Assembly (NCBI GenBank): GCA_965214125.1
Contig: CBDCBA010000025.1
Coordinates: 6,201-70,200 of the forward strand
DNA: 64,000 bases
Direction of reading: 5' to 3'
DNA from: CBDCBA01 sp965214125
GTDB lineage: Bacteria > Planctomycetota > Phycisphaerae > Tepidisphaerales > Tepidisphaeraceae
This document shows, piece by piece, positions 9,841 through 17,734 of this stretch. The position numbers were made by a program, and so were the translations under genes. Positions within the stretch are counted from its first letter, which is position 1. Every line of letters begins with the position of its first letter. Under the pieces are notes generated by a model that was not told the DNA's origin, made no database searches, and saw nothing but the letters and a program-made list of their open reading frames with translations.

Positions 9841-10542
9841 ATGAGCCAAGCCACCGCCAAACCCGAAGCAGACCACCAGCCATCGACCCAGCCCATCGGG
9901 CGGTCGGCCAAGAAGTTCATCGCCCGGCCCGAGGACGCCTCGGCCGAGACGTCGTTCGGCATCAAGGTGACATCGGATGCACCCGTTGCCGCCACCGCCG
10001 CCGACGCCGAGGGCGTCAAAGCTCCCGCGCAGCGTCAGGCGCAGCGGTACGTCGAGGACGGCAAGCCGCGCGTGCCGAAGATGCCCCGGATCGGCCTGCC
10101 GGAGAAGGTCTACCTCCAGGCCGCCAAGGAGGCCGAGGCGCGGGGCGACGATCTGACCGTCGAGGCCGCCAAGGTCGGGCAGTACGTGTCGCTGGCGCTG
10201 CGCGATCTGGACGCGCCGTGGTCGACGAAGCTGAAGTACTTCCGCCACGCCCTCAAGCGGCACGCCCGCCCGCCGGAGCACGCCGACGACGTGACGAAGC
10301 AGTGGTTCGGCAAGCTCGCCCACCACGCCCGCGCCTACGCCGGCGCCGAGGCCCTGCGCCTCGCGGCCGAGCAGGACGACTGCTTTGAGGCCCGTCAGAG
10401 CATGGGCCAGAGCGAGGACAACATCGCCGACGACGCCGAGTCGTTTTTCGACGCCGTCTGCCCCCACTGCGACACGTGCCCGCCGATCTACAACCCCGAG
10501 GACTGGGAGCAACTCAAGTCCCTGCGCGACCGCTGGGTCTGA
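9841..10542 (+). CDS. Hypothetical protein, cytosolic
   Basis: 233 residues from ATG 9841, which has a strong GGGAGGA Shine-Dalgarno sequence. Residues 1-70 look disordered (many Ala, Pro, Gln, Thr). The rest is charged and helical, with a pattern of Lys, Arg and aromatic residues. Near the C-terminus three cysteines and a histidine lie close together (AVCPHCDTCPP), which could bind a metal. No signal peptide and no membrane helix. I do not recognise the family. Its long, hairpin-rich leader suggests post-transcriptional control, but this is inference. Confidence 0.7.
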   Translation: MSQATAKPEADHQPSTQPIGRSAKKFIARPEDASAETSFGIKVTSDAPVAATAADAEGVKAPAQRQAQRYVEDGKPRVPKMPRIGLPEKVYLQAAKEAEARGDDLTVEAAKVGQYVSLALRDLDAPWSTKLKYFRHALKRHARPPEHADDVTKQWFGKLAHHARAYAGAEALRLAAEQDDCFEARQSMGQSEDNIADDAESFFDAVCPHCDTCPPIYNPEDWEQLKSLRDRWV

Positions 10543-10656
10543 CGCCGGCCGACATCAGGACCACTCCGGGCTGCACGCACGATCCGCGTACCACGGAGCC
10601 TCCTCCGCCCCCGGCGCGTGCCGCGCCGGGGGCACTTGTACGCCCAACCGGTGCGC

Positions 10657-11061
10657 TTAATCGTCGTCGCTCTCCTCGTCCTCCTCGTCCTCGTCGGCGA
10701 CCTGGATCTGCTCGAGGATGTCGCGCAGCGTGTCGAGGATCTCGCGCACCTGCCCGCGGGCGGCGCCATCGCCGATCGTCAGCCGGGCGGCGGCCCCCTC
10801 GTCGATCGCCTCGATCGCGGCGTCGCGAATGCTGCTGAAGACCACGCGGTGCCGCACCTGCAACGCCGCCAGCACCACGATCACCAGCGGCCCCGTCTCC
10901 TCGTCGTGCAGGGCCCCCTCGAAGCGGCTGACCGTCTCCTGCGTCGCCGCCACCGCCGAGGCGCCGAAGCCGACCATCTCCTCGAACGTCTCGCGGATTT
11001 CGGCGGCAAGGTCGCTGGCGAAGAGCGGGTCGAACGGGTCGTCGTGAACGTCCTGGGACAC
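10657..11061 (-). CDS. Small acidic hypothetical protein
   Basis: 134 residues from GTG 11061. The start is chosen because TAGAGT lies 5 bases upstream, matching the leaderless promoter pattern in this window; the frame stays open much farther upstream, over the divergent cyclase gene, which is an artefact of high GC. The protein has helical stretches (EIRETFEEMVGFGASAV) and ends in a highly acidic tail (DEDEEDEESDDD). No family recognised. It is divergent from the cyclase gene at 11152. Confidence 0.6.
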   Translation of the reverse strand: MSQDVHDDPFDPLFASDLAAEIRETFEEMVGFGASAVAATQETVSRFEGALHDEETGPLVIVVLAALQVRHRVVFSSIRDAAIEAIDEGAAARLTIGDGAARGQVREILDTLRDILEQIQVADEDEEDEESDDD

Positions 11062-11066
11062 GGCTA

Positions 11067-11072
11067 ACTCTA
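11067..11072 (-). promoter_or_regulatory. Leaderless-type -10 box TAGAGT
   Basis: TAGAGT, 5 bases before the GTG of the acidic protein. Confidence 0.45.
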
Positions 11073-11151
11073 GCGACCCTGCGGCGGGTCGCCGGCACGC
11101 CTGCATAGGATCGACGCCGCTTGGCCACTTGCCGACGCACCGCCGTTCCAG

Positions 11152-12348
11152 ATGACGCTTGCCGCCCAGAGCGACCCAGCCGCCGCTGCCACTCCCTTCG
11201 CCGGCAGCTACGACGCCGACTTCAGCGTTCCGTTCCGCCACCGGCTGCGCTTCACGCGCGATGTGCTCGGCGTCGACGCGGGCGTCCTGCTCGATTGCCT
11301 GGCCCCGGCCGATGCGCGCGTGCGACTCCTCGCCTGCGTCGACGCGGGCGTGGCGGCGGGCGACCCGACGCTCCTGCGGCGACTCGACGCGTTCTTCGCG
11401 CACGACCGCCGCATCGAGCGGGCCGGCGAGGTCGTGCTGGTGCCCGGCGGCGAGGCGTGCAAGAACGACCCGGCCGTCGTCGAGTCGCTCCTGACGGCGA
11501 TTCACGACGGCGGCCTCGACCGCCGCAACTACGTGCTGGCGCTCGGCGGCGGCGCGGTGCTCGATGCGGTTGGCTACGCCGCGGCAACCGCCCACCGCGG
11601 CGTGCGACTCGTCCGCCTGCCGACCACCACACTGGCCCAGGGCGACAGCGGCGTGGGCGTGAAGAACGCCGTGAACCTGTTCGGCAAGAAGAACTGGCAG
11701 GGCACCTTCGACGTGCCGTGGGCGGTCGTCAATGACGCGTCGCTGCTCAATTCGCTGCCAGACCGCGACTTCCGCTGCGGCTTTAGCGAGGCGGTGAAGG
11801 TCGCGCTGCTGAAGGACGCCGACTTCTTCGACGCGCTCTGCCGCGATGCAACCGCCATCGCCGATCGCGACATGACCGCGGCGCTGCCAGCGATCGAGGC
11901 GTCGGCCCTGTGGCACCTGCGCCACATCACCCGCGGCGGCGACCCGTTCGAGACGCGCGAGGCCCGCCCGCTCGACTTTGGCCACTGGCTGGCGCACAAG
12001 CTCGAGCCGATGACCCACTTCGCGCTGCGCCACGGCGAGGCCGTCGGCATCGGGCTGGCAATCGACTGCCTCTACGGCGTCGAACGGCTCGGTCTCGATC
12101 CTACCGTCTGCGAGCGGGTTCTCCGGTGCCTGGCCGACCTGAAGCTTCCCCTGGACCACCCGGCCCTGGCTCGCGAGGACGAACTGCTGGGCGGCCTCGA
12201 AGAGTTCCGCCAGCACCTGGGCGGCCGGCTGACGATCACGCTGCTGCGGGCCCCCGGCGACCCGGTCGACGTCCACGCGATCGACGCCGCGACCATGCGG
12301 CGGTGCATTCGCCACCTGCGCGAGCGCGGGGCGGCGGGCACCGGGTAG
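11152..12348 (+). CDS. 3-dehydroquinate synthase-like sugar phosphate cyclase
   Basis: 398 residues with the fold signature of the sugar phosphate cyclase superfamily: 'PGGEACKND' and the glycine-rich NAD-binding stretch 'LALGGGAVLDAVGYAA', then 'VRLPTTTLAQGDSGVGVKNAVN', and metal-ligand histidines expected in 'DFGHWLAHKLE' and 'LRHGEAVGIG'. The family converts C7 sugar phosphates to cyclic products (dehydroquinate, valiolones and relatives). The N-terminal 'FRHRLRFTRDVL' reminds me of EboD-type cyclases rather than housekeeping AroB, but none of the other ebo genes is nearby. No shikimate-pathway gene adjoins it. The general class is secure; the exact substrate is open. Confidence 0.75.
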   Translation: MTLAAQSDPAAAATPFAGSYDADFSVPFRHRLRFTRDVLGVDAGVLLDCLAPADARVRLLACVDAGVAAGDPTLLRRLDAFFAHDRRIERAGEVVLVPGGEACKNDPAVVESLLTAIHDGGLDRRNYVLALGGGAVLDAVGYAAATAHRGVRLVRLPTTTLAQGDSGVGVKNAVNLFGKKNWQGTFDVPWAVVNDASLLNSLPDRDFRCGFSEAVKVALLKDADFFDALCRDATAIADRDMTAALPAIEASALWHLRHITRGGDPFETREARPLDFGHWLAHKLEPMTHFALRHGEAVGIGLAIDCLYGVERLGLDPTVCERVLRCLADLKLPLDHPALAREDELLGGLEEFRQHLGGRLTITLLRAPGDPVDVHAIDAATMRRCIRHLRERGAAGTG

Positions 12349-12421
12349 CGGCCCGGCTTTCAAACCCGCTGAACGCTTCCGCCGGCGCGGATGAGGCGCT
12401 GTCGCTGCCGGTTGATCGCCG

Positions 12422-12427
12422 TAGATT
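12422..12427 (+). promoter_or_regulatory. Leaderless-type -10 box TAGATT
   Basis: TAGATT, 7 bases before ATG 12435. Confidence 0.45.
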
Positions 12428-12434
12428 CGTATGC

Positions 12435-12653
12435 ATGAGCGATCACTACAACATCGGCGACAAGGTCAAGTGGGAATGGTCCGGCAGCACGGCCACGGGC
12501 AAGATCACCGAGCGGTTCACCGACGACGTGGAGCGCACGATCAAGGGCTCGAAGATCAAGCGCAACGCCAGCAACGACGACCCGGCCTACCTCATCGAGC
12601 AGGAGGACGGCGACCGCGTGCTGAAGGGGCACAGCGAGGTGAAGAAGGCGTGA
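12435..12653 (+). CDS. DUF2945/HVA1-type small protein
   Basis: 72 residues beginning MSDHYNIGDKVKWEW. The composition and motif order (IGDKVKW..G...GKI......, then AYLIE..DG..VLK..SE) match DUF2945, a small Tudor/SH3-like domain also called hypervirulence-associated protein. An overlapping ATG at 12431 is in another frame. A TAGATT box 7 bases upstream supports the start. The biochemical role of the family is not established; many members occur as stand-alone cytosolic proteins. Confidence 0.8.
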   Translation: MSDHYNIGDKVKWEWSGSTATGKITERFTDDVERTIKGSKIKRNASNDDPAYLIEQEDGDRVLKGHSEVKKA

Positions 12654-12707
12654 GGCAGACCGCGAGGGAGCGCTTGGCGTACCTCCTGTCATCTCACACT
12701 GCGTAGT

Positions 12708-12789
12708 CGGGGGTAGCCGCGGACCTTGGTCCGCGCTTCTCGGGCTCGCGTGCGTCCAACGCGCGGACCAAGGTCCGCGGCTACCCCCG
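12708..12789. repeat. Paired REP, GTAGCCGCGGACC family, copy 1
   Basis: 29-base arms (12708-12736 and 12761-12789) are perfect reverse complements around a 24-base loop. Each arm is itself a hairpin, GTAG followed by CCGCGGACC-TT-GGTCCGCG. This is the two-REP (BIME-like) layout. Related copies bracket the RAYT gene at 45533-45608 and 46226-46312. Confidence 0.92.
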
Positions 12790-12866
12790 GCACATGATGG
12801 TAAGGGGTGCCCCAGTGGAGCGATCGAAACAGCTCCGTCCGGTTCACGAACCACGGCGATCAAATC

Positions 12867-12896
12867 AAGCGGCCCCCGCGTGTGCGGGGGCCGCTT
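12867..12896 (-). terminator. Hairpin terminator after tRNA-Phe
   Basis: A stem of AAGCGGCCCCCGC with its complement around a 4-base loop lies immediately 3' of the tRNA. The T-run is weak. Confidence 0.55.
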
Positions 12897-12899
12897 GAG

Positions 12900-12972
12900 T
12901 GGTCGGGGCCGGGATCGAACCGGCGACAACACGATTTTCAATCGTGCGCTCTACCAACTGAGCTACCCGACC
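12900..12972 (-). tRNA. tRNA-Phe (GAA)
   Basis: A complete cloverleaf on the minus strand: acceptor GGTCGGG/CCCGACC, D-arm GCTC...GAGC, anticodon stem CACGA/TCGTG with loop TTGAAAA (anticodon GAA), T-arm GCCGG-TTCGATC-CCGGC, discriminator A. CCA is not encoded. Confidence 0.97.
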
Positions 12973-12998
12973 AGCATCGCCGTTGGCGACGGGTCGAT

Positions 12999-13026
12999 AG
13001 TCTACCCGCGCCAACCGCCACGGCAA
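12999..13026 (-). promoter_or_regulatory. Promoter of tRNA-Phe
   Basis: TTGCCG (13026-13021), a 16-base spacer and TAGACT (13004-12999), about 26 bases upstream of the mature tRNA 5' end. Confidence 0.6.
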
Positions 13027-13147
13027 GCGCGAATCGGCGCAAGCCGCAGGACCGGACATGGCCGGGGCGGCCGCTTGAGCGGCTTGCACACCGCTTGCTC
13101 GCGCCGCGTCTGGTGTTAGTGAGCACTTCGTGAATCATGCGCGTGCT

Positions 13148-13216
13148 CGTTAGCCGCCCCGCCTCGCGGGGCGCGTGGACCGGTGCTGAGCGCCCCGCAA
13201 GGCGGGGCGGCTAACG
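13148..13216. repeat. Paired REP, TTAGCCGCCCCGC family
   Basis: 26-base arms (13148-13173, 13191-13216) match at 25 of 26 positions around a 17-base loop. Each arm is a hairpin after a TTAG head. It lies in the 334-base gap between tRNA-Phe and the 3' end of the HtrA-like gene; apart from the tRNA-Phe promoter I see nothing else there. Confidence 0.9.
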
Positions 13217-13306
13217 AAAGGTTGTGGGAGGACACGCGTTTTATTTACGCAGTGCTCAGTAACACCGGAGCGGGTTTGGGCGCGGGCAACCGAGACGCAC
13301 GTTGCT

Positions 13307-14821
13307 CTAGTTCTGCGCCGCCTCGATGCGGATGACCTGCGTCTCGGGGCCGCGCAGGACTTCGAGGACGATCGGGGCATCTGGCGCGTCGGCGCGGGCG
13401 GCCTCGTAGACGCGTTGGAAGTCGGCCAGGCCCTCGACGGCGGTCTGATTCACGCGGCGGACCAGATCGTTCGGGCGCACGCCGGCGGCGGCGGCGTTGC
13501 TCTGCTCGCGGATGTACGCCACCGCCACGCCGGGCGAGTCGGGCGGGAGCTTGCGTTGGTACGTGTCCTGCGTCACGAGTTCCCGCACGCTGAAGCCCAG
13601 GTCCTCCGCGTACCACCGCTCGGCGGCACGCAGCGGCTTGGGGCGCTGGGTCAGCGTAACCTCGACCTGCCGCTCGTCGCGGGCGGCGTCGAGCAGGGTG
13701 AAGGTGACGGTCTCGCCGACATTGAAGCGGCTGAGCGTGCGGTTGATGATCGCCGGCTGCTCGTCGTCGGTGTCGCCGCGCTCGAGGGGTTGGCCGTTGA
13801 TGGCGATCATCACGTCCCCCTCGTTGATGCCGGCCTCGACGGCGGGGCTGTCGGGGAGCAGGTCGTTCACCTGCGCCGCGGGGCGATCGCCCAGGCCGTA
13901 GTAGCTGCGGAGATCCTCGTTCAGCCCGGTCATGCGGGCGATGCCCGAGAAGCTGACCGGCGGGTCGCCCGCGGCCGGGGGCTGGTCGAGCGAGGGCGTC
14001 AGGAACCACGCCGGCACGAACAACTGCGGAGCGGCGTCGACGGCATCGGCGGCGGTTTGGCCGGTCAGGAAGGGACTGTTGCGCCCGTAGCGGTCGACGT
14101 AGCCCACGAGCCGGCCCTGCCCGTCGAGCACGGCCGAGCCGACGTTGGCCATGGGGGCGTCGACCAGCACGCTCGGCACCGGCCCGCGCAGCTCGGCCGA
14201 CACGCGCACCGTGCGGGCGTACGGCGTGTACCCCGCCTCTTCCGGCAGGCGGCCGACCGTCACCAGGGGCTGGCCGATCACGAAGCGGGGCGTGGCGATC
14301 TCGAAGGGCGACCACGTCACGTCCGCCCCGGCGTCCACCGCGGGCCGCACCCACGCGACGCCGCTGCGCTCGTCGCGCCCGACGAGCTTGGCCGGCACCT
14401 CAACCGGGTCGCCGTCGCGGCGGGGCAGGCGCAGCTCGAAGTCGACGAGCTGGTCGTCGGGGAGTTGGATCGGCACAAGGTCGAGCGGCACCATGACGAG
14501 GCCGTCGGCGCCGACGACAAGGCCCTGACCCTCAAGCTCGCGGCGGGCGTCTTCGCTGGCCCAGGTGAACTTCACCACGACGAGCGCGTCGGCAACCTGC
14601 TCAGTCAACGCGGCAACCTCGGCGGGGGCGAGCACGTCGAGCACGGCCTCGGCATCGCGGGCGTAGGGGATCGGCGGGCCGAACGAGACGGGCATCGTCG
14701 CCGGCTGCGTCGATGGCTGCGTTGTCTCCATTGCCGGCCGCGTCGACTGGGCGGGGGCAGGGGTGGGGGCGGCGAGGAGAAGAACGGCTGCGACGGCGGC
14801 GGTGCGGGCGGGGGATGGCAT
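13307..14821 (-). CDS. Secreted HtrA-like protein with PDZ domains and a degenerate protease site
   Basis: 504 residues. The N-terminal signal peptide (hydrophobic AAVAAVLLLAAP, cleavage after APA-Q) is followed by a Thr/Gln/Ser/Pro-rich linker. Then comes a trypsin-like domain and two PDZ domains, around 'DRPAAQVNDLLPDSPAVEAGINEGDVMIAINGQ' (in pieces) and the last ~90 residues. The catalytic positions look lost: where HtrA has TNYHV this protein has 'LVMVPLDL', and where HtrA has GNSGG it has 'ANVGSAVL'. It is probably a non-catalytic partner or scaffold. It lies 105 bases downstream of an intact HtrA in the same orientation, with its own TACGAT box. It could bind substrates or regulate the active protease; that is inference. 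Confidence 0.8.
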   Translation of the reverse strand: MPSPARTAAVAAVLLLAAPTPAPAQSTRPAMETTQPSTQPATMPVSFGPPIPYARDAEAVLDVLAPAEVAALTEQVADALVVVKFTWASEDARRELEGQGLVVGADGLVMVPLDLVPIQLPDDQLVDFELRLPRRDGDPVEVPAKLVGRDERSGVAWVRPAVDAGADVTWSPFEIATPRFVIGQPLVTVGRLPEEAGYTPYARTVRVSAELRGPVPSVLVDAPMANVGSAVLDGQGRLVGYVDRYGRNSPFLTGQTAADAVDAAPQLFVPAWFLTPSLDQPPAAGDPPVSFSGIARMTGLNEDLRSYYGLGDRPAAQVNDLLPDSPAVEAGINEGDVMIAINGQPLERGDTDDEQPAIINRTLSRFNVGETVTFTLLDAARDERQVEVTLTQRPKPLRAAERWYAEDLGFSVRELVTQDTYQRKLPPDSPGVAVAYIREQSNAAAAGVRPNDLVRRVNQTAVEGLADFQRVYEAARADAPDAPIVLEVLRGPETQVIRIEAAQN

Positions 14822-14827
14822 GCGGCG

Positions 14828-14833
14828 ATCGTA
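14828..14833 (-). promoter_or_regulatory. Leaderless-type -10 box TACGAT
   Basis: TACGAT, 6 bases before the ATG of the inactive HtrA-like gene. Confidence 0.45.
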
Positions 14834-14926
14834 TGGAAGGTCGCGACGGCCTGCGTCGCGTGGCGACGCAGCTACCTGGTGTTTTGATTCTCATTTGTCG
14901 CGATAATCGCGAATCACATCGGTGCG

Positions 14927-16384
14927 CTATTCGATCTTCAGCAGCACCGTGCGTTGCCCCTGGCGTTGGGCGACGGTGAGCAGGACCTGCGTGGCGCCCT
15001 CCTCCTTGAGTTGCTCGTAAAGCGTTTCGAACGCTTCGAGGTCGTCGACCGCCTGGCCGTTGACCTGGCGGACGACGTCGCGCGGGGCGAGGTCGGCGCG
15101 CTGGGCGGGATAGCCGGTGCGGACGGTGGTCACGACCACGCCGGTGTCATCATCAAGCTGGGCGGCGTTGGCGTAGGGGCGGGTGACGTCGCGGACGCTC
15201 AGGCCCCACTCGGGCAACTCCGCCTCGTCGCCGACGGCGCTCTCGAGCTTCACCGGCGTGGCCGTGGCCGTCATCCGCTCGCCGTTGCGCAGGAACACGA
15301 GCTCGACCGGCTCGCCGGGCGGCAACTGCGCCACCATCTGGCGGACGGCGGCGAGCTGCTCGGGGAAGCGCACGTTCGTCTCCACGCCGCCAATGCTCAG
15401 GAGCACGTCCTGCACGCGCAGCCCCGCCTGGTCGACGGGCCCGCCGCGGTCGACGTTGTCGACGAGGGCCCCGAGGTTCGGGTCGAGGTTGTAGAAGCGC
15501 TCCAGATCCTGAAGCGGCTTGAGGTCGAGCCCGAGCTCGGCGCGGCTGACCTTGCCGAGCTTGGCGACGGTCTCCTCGTCCGCGGCGCGGCGGGCGGCGT
15601 CGGCGAGAATCGCGTCCTTCACGCGGTGGACCGTGCCGATCGGGATCGCGAAGTTCAGGTCGCTGCCCGGCAAACCGCGCGTGTTGATGCCCACGACCTG
15701 CGCGTTGAGGTCGACCAGCGGCCCGCCGCTGTTGCCGGGGGCGATCGGGGCGTCCATCTGCACCCAGTTGTTGAAGCGGCCGGTCTCGTAGCCGTCGATG
15801 GTCGGCTCGTCGGGGTAGAACGTGCGCTCGATGTTGCTGACGATTCCCTTGCTCATCGTGCGCGCCAGGCCGAACGGCGTGCCGATGGCGATCACGTCCT
15901 GGCCGGGCACCAGACCGTCGGGCTCGGCGAGTTCGGCGTAGATGAAGTTGGCGTTCTTTTGCCGCAGCTCGTCCATGTCGAGCTGCACGACGGCCAAGTC
16001 CGTCCAGTGGTCGTCGCCGACGAGCGTGCCGCGCACGCGCTCCTTGTTGGCGAGGGTGACGAAGATTTCGACGGCCCGGCCGGCGACGTGGTAGTTGGTC
16101 AGGATGTGGCCGTCGGCGTCGAAGATGACGCCGCTGCCGGTGCCGCGTTGGAGCGTTTGCTTGCCGTCGCGATAGATCTCCTGGGCCACGTCGAGGCGGA
16201 CGACGGCGGGAAAGACGCGCTCGGTGACGTCGAGGATGCGCTCGGGCGTGTCCTGCGGGAAGGTCTTGCCGCCGCCGAGAATGCTCTCCTGCTCGACTTG
16301 CGCGGGCATGGTGGCCGGCTGGGTCGACTGCGCGGCGACGGGGACGACGGCAACCAGAACGGCGAGCAGGGCGATGCGACGCAT
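14927..16384 (-). CDS. HtrA/DegP-type serine protease
   Basis: 485 residues. A signal peptide (IALLAVLVAVVPVAA) and a short Thr/Pro/Gln linker precede a trypsin-like domain with a full catalytic triad: His99 in ILTNYHV, Asp129 in HWTDLAVV and Ser219 in GNSGGPL. Two PDZ domains follow (about residues 290-385 and 395-485). The family degrades or refolds damaged proteins in the periplasm. The start MRRIALL is chosen over the much longer open frame because it gives the signal peptide and has TACGGT 5 bases upstream. The next gene downstream is its catalytically dead relative. Confidence 0.92.
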   Translation of the reverse strand: MRRIALLAVLVAVVPVAAQSTQPATMPAQVEQESILGGGKTFPQDTPERILDVTERVFPAVVRLDVAQEIYRDGKQTLQRGTGSGVIFDADGHILTNYHVAGRAVEIFVTLANKERVRGTLVGDDHWTDLAVVQLDMDELRQKNANFIYAELAEPDGLVPGQDVIAIGTPFGLARTMSKGIVSNIERTFYPDEPTIDGYETGRFNNWVQMDAPIAPGNSGGPLVDLNAQVVGINTRGLPGSDLNFAIPIGTVHRVKDAILADAARRAADEETVAKLGKVSRAELGLDLKPLQDLERFYNLDPNLGALVDNVDRGGPVDQAGLRVQDVLLSIGGVETNVRFPEQLAAVRQMVAQLPPGEPVELVFLRNGERMTATATPVKLESAVGDEAELPEWGLSVRDVTRPYANAAQLDDDTGVVVTTVRTGYPAQRADLAPRDVVRQVNGQAVDDLEAFETLYEQLKEEGATQVLLTVAQRQGQRTVLLKIE

Positions 16385-16389
16385 GGTGA

Positions 16390-16395
16390 ACCGTA
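16390..16395 (-). promoter_or_regulatory. Leaderless-type -10 box TACGGT
   Basis: TACGGT, 5 bases before the ATG of the active HtrA gene. Its divergent neighbour has the same hexamer at 16429-16434. Confidence 0.5.
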
Positions 16396-16428
16396 GAGCA
16401 GAAATCCTGGCAACGTCGCGGGCTTTGG

Positions 16429-16434
16429 TACGGT
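16429..16434 (+). promoter_or_regulatory. Leaderless-type -10 box TACGGT
   Basis: TACGGT, 7 bases before ATG 16442. Confidence 0.45.
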
Positions 16435-16441
16435 GGGGCTT

Positions 16442-17602
16442 ATGCTCGCGTTGGCCCTCACGCTCGTGTCGTTGCTGGCGCCCTCGGCGCGGGAGGCGTT
16501 CGAAACGCTCGGGAACGAGGCGGGCGTGACCTTCGCGCCCGCCAACGGTTGGGCCGCCGCGGCCGAGGCGGAGTTGCCGGCGGCGGGGACGTTCTGGCAA
16601 CGGTTCCAACGGCTGTCGGTGCAGAGTGGGTACGAGCCGATCTTCGAGCCGTACGGCGACCCGCCGACGATCGCGTTGCGCCGCGTGGACGTGCAGGCCG
16701 AGGAGATCGTGCGCGAGGCGATCGCCGGCGATCCGCTCTACGCGCGGCCGCGCCGGGTGGTCGTCTCGCGCACGCCCGATCGCGCCCGCCTGAATCTGAG
16801 CGCGGCGCAGGTGGCACTGGAAGTCGAGTTGTTCATCGACCCGCAAGACGCCTGGCGAAACGATGCCGTTCCCGATCATCCCGTCGCCGTCTACGCGACG
16901 GCCGCGGGGCTCAAGAGCGAGGGGCGGGTCACACTCGCCAACGGCAGGCCGTACGGCCTGACCATGCGGCGGGCGGCGGAGGTGGACCCGAGCGTCTCCC
17001 TGCGCGGCGGCGTCGGCGTGCTGACGCTGCGCTTCGACGCCGACGAGCGCCTGCAATACGCCGTGCCCGAACGCTTCGGCCCATGGCGGGCGCTGGCGCG
17101 GGTCGTCTACGCCGACCGCTGGGGCGACTTCGGCCGCGAGCTCTCGCCGGGCGAGGTGGGTGAGGCGATCACGCGCGACGGGATCACCGTCGCCGTGGAA
17201 CGCTTCGACGTGCGCGATGGCGACACCGGCCGACGCGCGTCGCTCGTCCTGAGCCTGCCGAAAGGCAAGGCCACTTCTTTAGGGGATTGGCTGCGGTTGT
17301 ACGGTTTCCTTCAAGCGATCCCGCCGACGCTGCTCGGCCCGAACGGCGTGCCGTGGCGGCGGACGAGCGCGATCGTGTACGGCGTGCTCGACCAAGCCGA
17401 TCGCCGGCCCGACGGATCGCCTAACCCGTTGTCTAGCCGGGAGTGGCGCGTTGTGTCAGGCTTTGCCGAAGCGGACGACGTCGCCGACGCCGAGGGCGCG
17501 TTTCGCCTGGTCTGGTCGCTGCCGACGGCTGCGAGCGAGCGGCGCGTGCCGCTGGTCTGGCGGGGTGAGTTGCCGGTGACGCCGCCGGTGGAAGCGCCCT
17601 AG
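16442..17602 (+). CDS. Exported hypothetical protein
   Basis: 386 residues from ATG 16442, beginning with a hydrophobic export segment (MLALALTLVSLLAPSA). The remainder has no membrane helix and is rich in short beta-like segments. A repeated 'VxVERFDVRDGDTGRR..LVLSLPKG' stretch near residue 260 looks like an Ig-like or lipoprotein-type beta domain. I recognise no family. It is transcribed divergently from the active HtrA protease with only 57 bases between start codons, so the two may respond together to envelope conditions; that is inference from position only. Confidence 0.65.
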   Translation: MLALALTLVSLLAPSAREAFETLGNEAGVTFAPANGWAAAAEAELPAAGTFWQRFQRLSVQSGYEPIFEPYGDPPTIALRRVDVQAEEIVREAIAGDPLYARPRRVVVSRTPDRARLNLSAAQVALEVELFIDPQDAWRNDAVPDHPVAVYATAAGLKSEGRVTLANGRPYGLTMRRAAEVDPSVSLRGGVGVLTLRFDADERLQYAVPERFGPWRALARVVYADRWGDFGRELSPGEVGEAITRDGITVAVERFDVRDGDTGRRASLVLSLPKGKATSLGDWLRLYGFLQAIPPTLLGPNGVPWRRTSAIVYGVLDQADRRPDGSPNPLSSREWRVVSGFAEADDVADAEGAFRLVWSLPTAASERRVPLVWRGELPVTPPVEAP

Positions 17603-17734
17603 CGTCGGCGTCGGCCGGGGGTCCGACAGCAAACCTTTGCGCCCTCGCCGGCGTACCACCTTGGCTGGTTATCGCCCGCGCCGCGGCCTTTGCCCGTTGG
17701 CCGCTCTGCCCCGCCCCCTTCCTGGAGACCGCCC

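Noticed and set aside
10657..12363. A single 568-residue minus-strand gene covering the acidic protein and the cyclase
   Set aside because: The cyclase on the plus strand is secure; only the last 134 residues have independent support (a TAGAGT box and start).
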